In this document: positions 46,121 to 55,646 of the stretch, in pieces
Layout: the number at the start of each line of letters is the position of its first letter
Numbering within the stretch: the first letter of the stretch is position 1
IMG/VR virus record: IMGVR_UViG_3300042402_002841
Location: 1-64,000 of that record
Direction: 5' to 3' (one strand)
DNA length: 64,000 bases
From: a virus
Notes under the pieces: model-generated
The model's input: only the letters and a program-made list of their open reading frames with translations
Database searches by the model: none
What the model was told of the DNA's origin: nothing
Position numbers and translations under genes: made by a program

Positions 46121-46816
46121 TTATTTCTTTTTCTTAGAGTTTTCGTATCTCTCTAAAAGTCTTCTTCCTTTAGCGGCTAACGCTGCTGCGTCCGACCTGT
46201 CCTGAGGCACTGGTTCGCCCCATGCTGCGGCTGAAAGTGCAAGGCGCGTAGGACGACCCTTTTCGTCTTTCATGGGCCCAGAAGGGTTTGTGAAGAATCT
46301 GGTGAGGAATGAGCCTTTTCTGCGCAACTTCTCTGGCGTATCCGCTCTTCCTTTTACCCCAGGCTTAAGGTTTGCACCTTCTTTTCTCTTGAAGTATCTT
46401 CTACCAGCGGCAGTAAGGCCACCCTTGGGATTTTTTAATTTTGCCGATTTTGTCCCTAGTCCCATTTTTTGTCTTGCGTGCAGTTTGGAGACCTCATTAT
46501 TAATGCTCTTTTTTTGAAATGCTTCACCATCAAATGACTCAACCAACCATTTGACTTGAGCAATATTTCCTATTGCTGTTCTGTCTTCAAAATGTCTATT
46601 AGCCCAAGACTCGCGAAGATTCAATACTTCAACCTGTTCTGGCGTTAATGCATAACCATCATTTCCTAGAATTTCCATTAAAATCTCATGGGCTTCGTCA
46701 GATTTTTGTCCGCCAGACATTGACCAAACTTCTGGATATTGATGCTTTAAGTCAAGGGAATAGTTAATGTCAAAAAAGGCCCACTTGCTTTCCGATACAT
46801 GGTAGATGTCTTGCAT
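46121..46816 (-). CDS. DUF6321-like basic protein
   Basis: 231 residues. The C-terminal ~120 residues carry GGLTAAGRRYFKRKEGANLK, GSFLTRFFTNPSGPM and RLALSAAAWGEPVP, which I associate with DUF6321 of phages and cyanobacteria (name from memory). Very basic, probably nucleic-acid or assembly related. The N-terminal ~100 residues are acidic and helical. Coupled to the upstream gene by TAATG. Confidence 0.7.
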   Translation of the reverse strand: MQDIYHVSESKWAFFDINYSLDLKHQYPEVWSMSGGQKSDEAHEILMEILGNDGYALTPEQVEVLNLRESWANRHFEDRTAIGNIAQVKWLVESFDGEAFQKKSINNEVSKLHARQKMGLGTKSAKLKNPKGGLTAAGRRYFKRKEGANLKPGVKGRADTPEKLRRKGSFLTRFFTNPSGPMKDEKGRPTRLALSAAAWGEPVPQDRSDAAALAAKGRRLLERYENSKKKK

Positions 46817-46980
46817 TATTTACCTTCTCCATAAACGGCTTTTTTGGCTTCTTCAAAAGAATTTTCTGAATCCGAATTAAGAGCAATAGTCATAAAGTCG
46901 TGAAAGTCTTGTTGCCTTTTTCTGTCTGCTTGTATTGCTTTTTCAAACTCTTCAGGGCTTGCGTTAGGCGAAATCTTCAT
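46816..46980 (-). CDS. 54-residue helical protein
   Basis: MKISPNASPEEFEKAIQADR..., SD GGGAG upstream, overlapping both neighbours. A short 'SPEEF' helix pattern as in the next upstream genes. Unknown. Confidence 0.6.
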   Translation of the reverse strand: MKISPNASPEEFEKAIQADRKRQQDFHDFMTIALNSDSENSFEEAKKAVYGEGK

Positions 46981-47170
46981 TACCCGACTCCCTGTCTTCC
47001 TGCTCTTTTTTTAGTTGATTCCACGGGTTATTGGGCGATTCGTGAAATGGCTTTGAAGGGCGTTTCAGGGATTCCATCATCTGTTCCCGACTAAACCCTA
47101 TTGAGTTCTTTTTTACAAACTTAGCAAAACTATCTTTGTCTTTGAATGCGTCTCTATTCGGAGTCGTCAT
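46964..47170 (-). CDS. Small basic protein, unknown
   Basis: 68 residues from MTTPNRDAFKDKDSFAKFVK with GAGG six bases upstream. Helical and highly charged. Unknown. Confidence 0.6.
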   Translation of the reverse strand: MTTPNRDAFKDKDSFAKFVKKNSIGFSREQMMESLKRPSKPFHESPNNPWNQLKKEQEDRESGNEDFA

Positions 47171-47321
47171 ATCCATCCTCGTGTTTTATCGTTTTTCTTT
47201 TTGTCGGCAATTTTATATTATTGTCAACAGCCCAATCTTCAAAATCTTCAGGCGTTCCTCTTAGTTTACTAGCGTACTTAATGTACTCGTCAAGAGGCTC
47301 TTCTTCGTCTTTTCTAGGCAT
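47154..47321 (-). CDS. 55-residue charged protein
   Basis: MPRKDEEEPLDEYIKYASKL..., with a TPEDFEDWAVDNNI helix. Overlaps the next gene by 17 bp. First of four small genes behind the capsid terminator. Confidence 0.55.
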   Translation of the reverse strand: MPRKDEEEPLDEYIKYASKLRGTPEDFEDWAVDNNIKLPTKRKTIKHEDGYDDSE

Positions 47322-47365
47322 AACAATTCCTATTTGTCATAAACAAATTGTAGTCCATAAATGCG

Positions 47366-47405
47366 AAAGGCTCGGGTACTACTCTTTTCAGAGTTTCCCC
47401 GAGCC
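47366..47405 (-). terminator. Terminator after the capsid gene
   Basis: On the minus strand GGCTCGGGG and CCCGAGCC arms followed by TTTCGC. Confidence 0.65.
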
Positions 47406-47439
47406 CACGCCTAAGGTAGCGTTAGGTCGCTGTTATTGA

Positions 47440-48798
47440 TTATGCCGATGGGGCAGCGTCAAAGTCAACTTTCACGAACGACTCTGGACGCTTCACTGCA
47501 AGTGCCAAGCGCTGCTCTGCGAGCACCACGATGGCGTTGCGTACGAAGAAGTCTGAGTGCTGTTCCGAAATGCGGATTGAAGCCTGCTCGCGGTCGTACA
47601 ACTGGGCACCTGTACCGAATGCGCCGACAAGTGCGGTGCCTTCTGGGATTGCAGGGGTCTCAACGACTGGCAAACGCCAAACCTTTGGCTCGCCACCCAT
47701 TGCAACTGAAACTGCAACGAGGTACTGGCCATTGCCATCCTTGGTCAACTCAATGTCTTCCCAGTCGTTCGGGTGCAACACGACGCCTGATGGCTCGTAG
47801 TAAGCAAGGAATGAAAGGGTTGCTGCACGGCGGATTGCGTCTGCCTTGGTGTCTGACATGCCTGCTGTTGGTGAGTAGAAACCATCTGACCATGCGTATT
47901 CCTGGATACCAGTGGTCTGAAGAACACCAGTCAAGTTTTCGCCTGTGCCGTCGCCGTTAAGGATTTGAGCATCTTCCTGAAGACGGAGACCGTACATCAG
48001 TTCGTTGTCAATGATTGAACGCAACTGTGGCTCGTCTGCGAGCACATTGCGGTGTGCTGCTTCCCAGTGAGCGATGGTGCGAACTGGAGCCTGGTGGCCT
48101 TCAAACACCATTGACGACTGTGGCTTAGCAGCGAATGCTGTATTGCCAGAGTTACGCTCAGCAACGGTACCTGCGTTGTTCGTGCCACCACCAGCAGTGG
48201 TGAAGCCGAGCATGCGGAAGTATTCAATAACTGCAGCGGTTGTCGTACGGGTTGGGAAAAGGTCACGGACTCGCTTCACACGCTGTGGTGGGATAACGAT
48301 TGGGTCACGCTGGATTGTTCCGAATTGTGCGTCTGCACCACGGCCCATTGTGCCTGATGGAAGGGCTGAGTAAACATCCTTCACATTAAATGCACCGTGT
48401 GTGGTGAGTGATGAGCCCAATTGGAATGGCGATGGCATGTTTGCACCATTGCGTCCACCTGCGAGGGCCTTGAATTCTGCTGAATCAAGGAACAATTGGC
48501 CGATTGAGTTTGAAGAACCAAGGCTCTTCACTGAGTATCCAGCGGCTGCTGCTGCTGCGATTGACTCTGCTGGTGCCTGTGAGCCCCAGTTGTCAACGGT
48601 GTTCATTGCCTCAAGACCCTCAATGAGGCCCTTGATTTCCTTGATGTCTTGCATGTTCTTGTCAAATGCGCTCTTTTGCTGAGCGTTGACAACAACAGTT
48701 CCATCTTCAATACGGAATGAGTCTGCAATTGCCTTGTTGTCGGCCATCTTGGCACGAAGGGCGGATTGCAATTCTGTAAGTCTTGCTTGGTCTGACAT
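47440..48798 (-). CDS. HK97-fold major capsid protein
   Basis: 452 residues. Residues ~1-70 are a helical delta/scaffold-like segment (QSALRAKMADNKAIADSFR ... DIKEIKGLIEGLEAM), followed by an Ala-rich linker. The body has RVRDLFPTRTT, HWEAAHRNVLADEPQLRSII, LNGDGTGENLTGVLQTTGIQ, GVVLHPNDWEDIEL and the C-terminal RLALAVKRPESFVKVDF, the standard HK97 capsid blocks. SD AGGAG. An AT-rich 200-bp upstream region probably holds its promoter, and a terminator follows. The delta domain implies a maturation protease, not seen in the window. Confidence 0.95.
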   Translation of the reverse strand: MSDQARLTELQSALRAKMADNKAIADSFRIEDGTVVVNAQQKSAFDKNMQDIKEIKGLIEGLEAMNTVDNWGSQAPAESIAAAAAAGYSVKSLGSSNSIGQLFLDSAEFKALAGGRNGANMPSPFQLGSSLTTHGAFNVKDVYSALPSGTMGRGADAQFGTIQRDPIVIPPQRVKRVRDLFPTRTTTAAVIEYFRMLGFTTAGGGTNNAGTVAERNSGNTAFAAKPQSSMVFEGHQAPVRTIAHWEAAHRNVLADEPQLRSIIDNELMYGLRLQEDAQILNGDGTGENLTGVLQTTGIQEYAWSDGFYSPTAGMSDTKADAIRRAATLSFLAYYEPSGVVLHPNDWEDIELTKDGNGQYLVAVSVAMGGEPKVWRLPVVETPAIPEGTALVGAFGTGAQLYDREQASIRISEQHSDFFVRNAIVVLAEQRLALAVKRPESFVKVDFDAAPSA

Positions 48799-49000
48799 TA
48801 TATTTTTTTCTCCTGGTAAAGGTTGTTTTTTTGGATATAGGAACGGCCCAGGTAAGCACCAAGCCCTGTATTAAAAATGATAACGCTAATTATGGTTGAG
48901 TAGTGGAAGTATGGTGTCTTTATTGTTGTTTTTTACTATTATGACATTAAGGGTAAAAATATAGTTTTGCTATACTTTTGTTAAAGAATTGTGTTAATTT

Positions 49001-51385
49001 TTATTCTTCATCTTCAATTGCATCTAGTAATTCTTTTATTTCTTCCTCTGACATTTTTGCAATTTCTTCTAGAGTAAACCCCTCGTTTGTTAGTTTTGAA
49101 ATTTCCATTTCTGAAAATCCAATTTTTTTAGCAATTTCTTCTATTGTTACTTTGTCAGTTTCAATGCTAAATCTTCCAGATGTTAACTCTTCAAATCTTG
49201 ATTCACCATTTGGTCCGTCAATCGGCGCTTTGGCAAACAATTTTTCTAAAACTTTAGGGTCGCTTGACAAAACCAGTTGTCTTAAATTTTTTGTATATCT
49301 TTTATCTGTTATTTTCTTTTTGTCAACATCTACGCCAAGAATCCATAATATGTCACCAACAATAGGGATGCCAGGCTTTCCTAGCCTTGATTGATGTGTA
49401 TTTGTTCTACCAGATTTATACTTCATAAATGGCAAAACTTTTTCCTTAAAGAACTTTTGTATTTCGCTTCCTTCTGGAAAAGAAACCTTTATAACAGGAC
49501 CGTATTCAACTGTGAACCCAGCGTTTTCTAGTCCCTTATATGCTTCGGCACCTGTGTAGGTGGAGGCGAGACCGCTACGACTATTTCCGTTTGCTGTTTC
49601 AACCCATCTATCTGCCCATTTTTTACCACCAGCAAACTCTTCAAACTTTCTGCTGTCAAATACCTCAAAATCTTCATCTCTTACTTTTTTGGCAATAAGT
49701 TTTGGTGAAGAGCCTTCTGGTATATCGTTATCCCAGAGATAAAATTCATCAAGTAAATCTTCTTCAAAAGCAGAACTTATAATTCTTGGAAGTGTGGCAG
49801 CCATATGGGATGTGTTATCTGGTATGTATCTACCTGTTTCTTCTGTTCTTTTTCTTATTCTTTGTGAGGCAACTCTTTGTGGAACATGAACCCAATGACC
49901 TCTTACCGACTCGCCTCGCGACCTGGCTTCTCTCATATGTTGAATTTGACGACGCGCTCCAGCACCCATGATTACCATGTTTAAATTATCGGCTGCTGAG
50001 TCGGATATAACTTTGTCTGTAACTACCTGAGACTCCCTGTGTACGGCACCTGCGCCAGCACCATCGTTGTATCCAACAAGTCCTTTTTTAATAAAATCAG
50101 GGTCAATAACCGCCGCTTCTTCGGAAGAAGGAACTAAACCTTTAGGAACCAGGTGTCCATCAAAGACAGTGCTTTTACCAGAACCTGTGTTTCCACCAAT
50201 AATGTAGGTCACTCTCTGTTCGCTGCCATCATTCTTGGATTTAACCATGCTTCTGATAATTTTACCCATTGCTCTTCCACCTAGATTTCTAAATGGATTT
50301 GTTGGGCTTGCTTCTGGATTGTTTAGCCCATCAATGGTTACAGATTTTTGCGGTTTCGTCATTCGTTGTGGGCCTCTTCTTTGGCCTGCAACAGTTGTTC
50401 CAGTTCTTGATGCTAAGCCAGAAGCATTCCCAGGACCATCATATGCCCCAATTGGTTCTGCCCTAAAGTCATCAATTTCCGAAGGAGACATTGATGACAT
50501 CCACTTTCTAATGGCGGAAATTTCTGAATTATCAAATTCTCTGTCTTGCACTTTCGGTTGACCAGAGGGGGGCTTTGGCGCGCCAGGAACATTAGGTCTT
50601 TCAAATGGCGTTCCATCTTGCAGTAAGCCGTCTTCATCTCCGTCAAAAGCATTAGGGTCAAATCGTGCAGAAACAAATCTTGCGGTATTACGCAGTTTGG
50701 GGCCTAGAGATTTTCCAAGCAGTTCTTCTGGAATGCTTTTTTTTCTTCTTTTTAATTCTTCGCGAACAACAGTTCTTACAACAGTGTTTCTTTTTTTTCC
50801 TTGATTTAATCTGCCAAGTGCAGTCATTCCCGTAAGATTGTTGTAATCACTCAAGTTTGTGCATGGCATCCAAACGGTTTTGCCACCTTTTGACATCCTT
50901 CTGCTAACACCAATACATCCAAGTTGTCGTGACCTTTTGCGAGCAGATTCAATATCAACAAAAACATCTGGGTCATTGTCTCTAGGCATATAAGCAGGCT
51001 GAATGCTCTTTGTTGACATATTGGGAGGAGTAGTGTTCCCGTATGTCATTGGTGGAATACTTCCTCCGCTTATTGCGTTTGCAGATGTCCTTGAGTTCCC
51101 AGAAACAAGCCCACCGCCTTCAAGAGTGTCAATACCGAGAATTCTTCGTTCTCTTAATTTTTCCCATCTTTTTTTGCGCTTCTTGCCTTTTGCTTTTCTT
51201 GCCGAAGACCATTTTTGAACATCGTCAAGAGACATTCTTGACTTTATTTCATTTGTCAGAATTAAAAATTGCTTAGTTGAAGAGCATGGCATCCATTCTC
51301 CAGTAGGCAATCTATGGGCACCAAAACATCCAAGTTCAGCAGATGCTCTTACTGCTGCAATCTGTTTAGAAAGTTCGCTTTCCAT
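49001..51385 (-). CDS. GLAS/DGDxDG virion-type protein with zeta-toxin-like kinase
   Basis: 794 residues. The N-terminus carries two copies of a LGCxGxxR...GxWMPC motif (near 18-38 and 155-175). The Ca-loop-like module FDPNAFDGDEDGLLQDGTP lies near 245-263. GLAS occurs near 323 and 607. Between them sits a P-loop phosphotransferase: GGNTGSGKST near 395, VIDPDFIKK near 423 and an Arg-rich segment near 500, typical of zeta-toxin/UDP-sugar kinases. The C-terminal ~60 residues are acidic three-helix repeats. It probably rides in the virion and acts on host metabolites (inference). Coupled to the upstream gene (TAATG). Confidence 0.8.
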   Translation of the reverse strand: MESELSKQIAAVRASAELGCFGAHRLPTGEWMPCSSTKQFLILTNEIKSRMSLDDVQKWSSARKAKGKKRKKRWEKLRERRILGIDTLEGGGLVSGNSRTSANAISGGSIPPMTYGNTTPPNMSTKSIQPAYMPRDNDPDVFVDIESARKRSRQLGCIGVSRRMSKGGKTVWMPCTNLSDYNNLTGMTALGRLNQGKKRNTVVRTVVREELKRRKKSIPEELLGKSLGPKLRNTARFVSARFDPNAFDGDEDGLLQDGTPFERPNVPGAPKPPSGQPKVQDREFDNSEISAIRKWMSSMSPSEIDDFRAEPIGAYDGPGNASGLASRTGTTVAGQRRGPQRMTKPQKSVTIDGLNNPEASPTNPFRNLGGRAMGKIIRSMVKSKNDGSEQRVTYIIGGNTGSGKSTVFDGHLVPKGLVPSSEEAAVIDPDFIKKGLVGYNDGAGAGAVHRESQVVTDKVISDSAADNLNMVIMGAGARRQIQHMREARSRGESVRGHWVHVPQRVASQRIRKRTEETGRYIPDNTSHMAATLPRIISSAFEEDLLDEFYLWDNDIPEGSSPKLIAKKVRDEDFEVFDSRKFEEFAGGKKWADRWVETANGNSRSGLASTYTGAEAYKGLENAGFTVEYGPVIKVSFPEGSEIQKFFKEKVLPFMKYKSGRTNTHQSRLGKPGIPIVGDILWILGVDVDKKKITDKRYTKNLRQLVLSSDPKVLEKLFAKAPIDGPNGESRFEELTSGRFSIETDKVTIEEIAKKIGFSEMEISKLTNEGFTLEEIAKMSEEEIKELLDAIEDEE

Positions 51386-51744
51386 TACAGGACACCAAAT
51401 GGGACTCCAGGAGAATCTTCGTCAAGTCCTTCTAACTCAAGAGCCTTTTCAAATGCTTCTACTTTTCCCTCATAGTCTTTTCCGTATCTTTTTTGATACA
51501 AACGAGCCTCTTCTATGTCATCTTCCCATTTGACATTAACAGTAGAAAACATTCTTTCAAATGCGTCTTCGTCTCCAGAACGCATCTTTGAAATGATTCT
51601 TTGTTCTTCTTTTAAAACATCATCCATAAACCCGTCACGCTTTTTGCGCGAGATGGTAAAAGGAGGAAAATCCATATATGAACTGTATTCTTCATGCTTT
51701 GTTTTCCACAAATCAAGTTGTTCTTTTGAGTATTTATTTTCCAT
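51385..51744 (-). CDS. Acidic helical protein, unknown
   Basis: 119 residues, strongly charged, helical (EEQRIISKMRSGDEDAFERM), ending GLDEDSPGVPFGVL. Sits between two effector-type genes and could be a scaffold or chaperone for them. No family recognised. Confidence 0.6.
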   Translation of the reverse strand: MENKYSKEQLDLWKTKHEEYSSYMDFPPFTISRKKRDGFMDDVLKEEQRIISKMRSGDEDAFERMFSTVNVKWEDDIEEARLYQKRYGKDYEGKVEAFEKALELEGLDEDSPGVPFGVL

Positions 51745-51749
51745 TTTAA

Positions 51750-54700
51750 CTACTTCTTAACTCCAGTTCCCCATGTTTGGACCAGATAGTCTCTTCTTGC
51801 TATAAGAGTATCTGCCAAATTCTTTGCTTCCGCACTGTCTGTTACGACATCGTTAACCATTTTTCTAATATCTGCGTCAGAAAGTGCTCCAATTGATGCT
51901 ACTTGTCTAGCGATTTCTTGCGCTGGAATATCGCTAAAGTACATGGCACCCAAAGAATTAATGCCTGGAGCACGCAATGACTCCATTTCTCCAACTATTG
52001 GTCCAAACGCTGAGCCCTTTGAATCACCTCTTGCTCGGAAAAGACCAGCACCACCAGTATCAATGATGTACGCCTCCCCATCTGCGCCCATCTTAATATT
52101 GTCGCCATTGCCAGTACCGTCCCAGTTAGCCAACCATGCGCTTGCTACAAAAGTATCTTGAACAGACTTCTTCCACTTAGGATTTCTAACCTCGGCGCTA
52201 TGATTAACGCTCCTTGAACCATCAAGCCATTCACTAAATACGCCTGGTCCAGATGATTGACCCGAAATGTGTGCAGTTCCTCCGCTATTTTTCGCAGCGC
52301 GGACACCTAGTCTTTCGTAAAGTTTTGACATCAGAACCTCGTTTTCAGCATGAAGTTGTGATTTTTGTTTCTTTACATAGAATTTTTTTCCATTTGGGTC
52401 TTCAAATTCTGCCCCAGGCTGAGAACCGCCTTGAGGCCCTACCTGTTTCCATGACTTGTTGTCAAGACTGCCAGAAGAACCGCCACCTTTGCGACTAGAT
52501 TTTTTCACCTTGGTCTTTTTATCAGTTGCTTTAACACGCTCGCCCTTGCCAACCTTCTTGATATCAGCAAGAATCATTGGCTGATTTACTGCAACCATTG
52601 CGCCTCTGTTGTGCATAACAATTCTTCCATCTCCAAACCCAAAGTCAATTCCATCGTATCCCAGAAATCCAGCATGAACAGTTGCGTCAGCATCGGCCAT
52701 TCTGTTTAAAAATTTCAAAGTCTCAATCGCTTGGTCTTTTTTAGCCGTTTCCTTGGGGCCAACTGTTTTCATCCAACTGAATACGCCTTGGTAAAGTTTG
52801 CCCCATTCCGTATTCCACACATCACTATCTGCTGGAATCATTTTACTAAGCGTCTCTTCAATTTCTTGAGCAAGTTCTTGAGCGTTGAGTTCTTTGTCCC
52901 ATCTTCCGCCGCTTCCAGGCCCAGTTATATATGCATCAACAGCATTGTTTAAGATTCTATGGTGCTCTCTGAAAGAATTTGCTTGAGCGCTTGTTGCTAT
53001 TCTGTCTTTTTTAACCATTCCTATAACGCCGTCAGCCTGTTTTCCGTCTTTACCACCGAAGTATGATTCCCATCCGCCGTCTTGATATGACCAGTATTCT
53101 CCAGCGCCAACAACTGCCATTCCTTGCCCTGGAACATGTCTTTTAGGACTGTTTAGCCAAATATCTGCGTAGGCTTCTTTTTCAAAGCCTCTTTTAATTG
53201 GAATCCATCCTTGTTCAATTAAGTCTGGAATTTCATCTTCTCTAATCCATGTTGGCAGCGCATTGTATGCGTTTCCGTTCCATAAACCCTTAAGTACTTT
53301 TTTGGCTCCCTCGTTTGTTACTACTGCTTCGCCTTTTGCACCCTTTCTCTTGGAAACTTTAAATTTTCCTGACATTCCAGCAAGAATTGAAACTGCTTTA
53401 TCATCAATAACAATAGAACCATCTGGTTTTCTAAATGCGTGAAAATTCTTATTAAGCGTTGAGTTTACTTTTGACTCAATTGCTTCAGCATCTCGTCTTT
53501 TCTTAACATTGAGAAGGAATTGGTTTTTGGCTCTTCTTATTCTTCTCTTTAATGGAGAAGCCTTATCTGATGCCTCTTCAATGTCTTCAACAGCAACACC
53601 TCTACCAGTCTTGCGAAGTCTTCTTCTTTCGGCTCTTTCTGGATTTGGTCGGGTAATTCTTCTTGCAAAGTCGGCAAGTTTAGTATCGGCTTTTTTTCCG
53701 AGTCTTGCTTTTTGTCTTTTTGCTCCGCCAACTTCTTCAAAAATTGTTGAAGGTTCACCAGTTGGCAATGCTTGCTTTACCTCTTCATAATTGCCTTTTT
53801 TGGCTGTTGGTATCTTTTTGCCAAAAGATTTTTGTCTAGTTTCTGGATGCAAGTGCTCAAGCAATGACCAGTCATCACTTTTTTGCATTTGGTCAAATGT
53901 TCTTAAATCATCAAGAGCCTTTTGTTCTCTTTCAAAATCTTTTTTAAGTTTATCTATTTTTTTCTGAATCTTTGGTGCTTCTTCAGGGCTTGCGCTTGAA
54001 AGAGTACCTTCAAGTCTTGATACTTCAAGACGCACATCATCTGAGGCATCTTCAATTGCTAAAGTTAAAGAAGTAAGAGCCTCTCCAGCGATTCTTGAAT
54101 CTTGTGACCATTCTTTTCCATCAGCATCTATTGCCGCAGTTTTCTTTTGTTTAGTGTTTTGCGAAAGAAAAGAAGACCACCAATCACCGTTTCTCTTCTT
54201 GATATCTTCCATCAGGTCTTGATATGCCTGTTTTGTGTTTTTTTCTACAACATCTTTTTGTTCTGGTGTCAAAGATTCCCACAACTGGCCATCTTTGTCA
54301 TCAACTCTGTCACGACCAGGAGTGCCTTTTAATTTTGACTTCTTCTTTGCTTTTGAACTTCTTGAAGCAAGACCGTCTACTTGTCTTTGTGTTCTTGCGG
54401 TTGAAACACGGGAACGCATACCAGACTGACCAGGCTTTTTTGCGCCAGAAGGTCTATTCTGAAGAACATTGACAACATCCGACATGAAATCTTCCATGTT
54501 TTCGTATTCACCATTATCAAAATCGTCAATATGTTCGTTGATTCTATCTTTCTGGTTTTTAGTTAATTTTGTTGACCCATCAGAACCACGGGAATTAACT
54601 AGAGAACGCAAGTCATCTGATGTTGATTTTTTGGACAGGACATCCCTGACCATATCTGTAATTTCTTTATTTGCTTGTGTTCTTGATGCAAGACCAGACC

Positions 54701-55646
54701 TGTTGGCATCAGAAGGGCTAGATGTTACGGTTCTTTGGGCGTTCTGTCCTCTGGTTCTTTTCGCAGCACCTGCACCAGCCTCCCTCAGTACACTGCGAAC
54801 ATCAACACGACCACCAGTAGAGCGGTCATTTACGCCAGGAATAGCGGGTCTTTGGTATGGGGTTCCTTCTTGAACTAGGCCGTCACCGTCTCCGTCCCAT
54901 GCTTTGGGGTCAAAATTACCTGCCCTTCTTGCAAGCCTTGCAGCGCCACCAATTCTTTGGCCAATACCTTTTTGCTCAAGGGATTCTCCAAGGCTCTTCG
55001 TTTCAAGACCGTAGATAACTCCAATGTTTTTTCTTTCATCAGTTTGAATAATTGCGTTCTTTAACTTAATGCCCAATCTTCTTTCTGTTGAGCGACCTAA
55101 GTTGTTGTCAATTCTTTGTCTAAGTGATTTAATTTCCGCTTTTGAAGGCATTGAGTTATACATTGATTTTTCAAAGTTGAATGCGTAATTATTCGCTCTT
55201 GCCTCAAAAAGAAAACTACCTTCTTTGATTTGAGTTCTCATAGTAAGCGCCTTGTAATCAACTGCGCTTGAGTATTGAGTTGTTGTAAAATGACTTATCG
55301 GTGTGTCCATTACTGCTGGAACACGAGCACTATTATCTACTGAAAAAAAACCTTTATACAAATATGACTTTGATGAAAAAATGTCATTAGATGTAGATTC
55401 TTGATAACCAAGGGAATTAATTAAAGATTTTAATGAAATTTCGTTAATATTTTTAAATGGTCCTTGAATAACTCCAGCAGGAATTTGTGATGATTCAAGA
55501 CTTTTTGTATCAACAGAGTTTGCCCACTGTGCCCATTCTCTTCCAGCACCTTCAACTCCGTAGTGCCTAATGGACATACCATCTTTGACAACGATGGCAA
55601 ATTTTTCATTACGCAGAGCGTCAAATAGTATAGATACTTGTTTCAT
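51750..55646 (-). CDS. GLAS/DGDxDG virion-type protein with ART-like and kinase-like domains
   Basis: 1298 residues. N-terminal ~215 residues unassigned; Ca-loop-like module FDPKAWDGDGDGLVQEGTP near 248-266; GLAS near 317 and 426; long Lys-rich helical region 430-800. An ART-like region follows (GQGMAVVGAGEYW near 845, LGYDGIDFGFGDG near 1005 with MHNRGAMVAV), by pattern memory of phage head-protein ART domains. The C-terminal ~220 residues look like a HipA/actin-fragmin-type kinase: FYVKKQ near 1090, ENEVLMSKL, ASAWLANWDGTGNGDNI near 1175 and AYIIDTGGAGLFR near 1195. Coupled by ATGA to the upstream 669-residue gene. Confidence 0.75.
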   Translation of the reverse strand: MKQVSILFDALRNEKFAIVVKDGMSIRHYGVEGAGREWAQWANSVDTKSLESSQIPAGVIQGPFKNINEISLKSLINSLGYQESTSNDIFSSKSYLYKGFFSVDNSARVPAVMDTPISHFTTTQYSSAVDYKALTMRTQIKEGSFLFEARANNYAFNFEKSMYNSMPSKAEIKSLRQRIDNNLGRSTERRLGIKLKNAIIQTDERKNIGVIYGLETKSLGESLEQKGIGQRIGGAARLARRAGNFDPKAWDGDGDGLVQEGTPYQRPAIPGVNDRSTGGRVDVRSVLREAGAGAAKRTRGQNAQRTVTSSPSDANRSGLASRTQANKEITDMVRDVLSKKSTSDDLRSLVNSRGSDGSTKLTKNQKDRINEHIDDFDNGEYENMEDFMSDVVNVLQNRPSGAKKPGQSGMRSRVSTARTQRQVDGLASRSSKAKKKSKLKGTPGRDRVDDKDGQLWESLTPEQKDVVEKNTKQAYQDLMEDIKKRNGDWWSSFLSQNTKQKKTAAIDADGKEWSQDSRIAGEALTSLTLAIEDASDDVRLEVSRLEGTLSSASPEEAPKIQKKIDKLKKDFEREQKALDDLRTFDQMQKSDDWSLLEHLHPETRQKSFGKKIPTAKKGNYEEVKQALPTGEPSTIFEEVGGAKRQKARLGKKADTKLADFARRITRPNPERAERRRLRKTGRGVAVEDIEEASDKASPLKRRIRRAKNQFLLNVKKRRDAEAIESKVNSTLNKNFHAFRKPDGSIVIDDKAVSILAGMSGKFKVSKRKGAKGEAVVTNEGAKKVLKGLWNGNAYNALPTWIREDEIPDLIEQGWIPIKRGFEKEAYADIWLNSPKRHVPGQGMAVVGAGEYWSYQDGGWESYFGGKDGKQADGVIGMVKKDRIATSAQANSFREHHRILNNAVDAYITGPGSGGRWDKELNAQELAQEIEETLSKMIPADSDVWNTEWGKLYQGVFSWMKTVGPKETAKKDQAIETLKFLNRMADADATVHAGFLGYDGIDFGFGDGRIVMHNRGAMVAVNQPMILADIKKVGKGERVKATDKKTKVKKSSRKGGGSSGSLDNKSWKQVGPQGGSQPGAEFEDPNGKKFYVKKQKSQLHAENEVLMSKLYERLGVRAAKNSGGTAHISGQSSGPGVFSEWLDGSRSVNHSAEVRNPKWKKSVQDTFVASAWLANWDGTGNGDNIKMGADGEAYIIDTGGAGLFRARGDSKGSAFGPIVGEMESLRAPGINSLGAMYFSDIPAQEIARQVASIGALSDADIRKMVNDVVTDSAEAKNLADTLIARRDYLVQTWGTGVKK

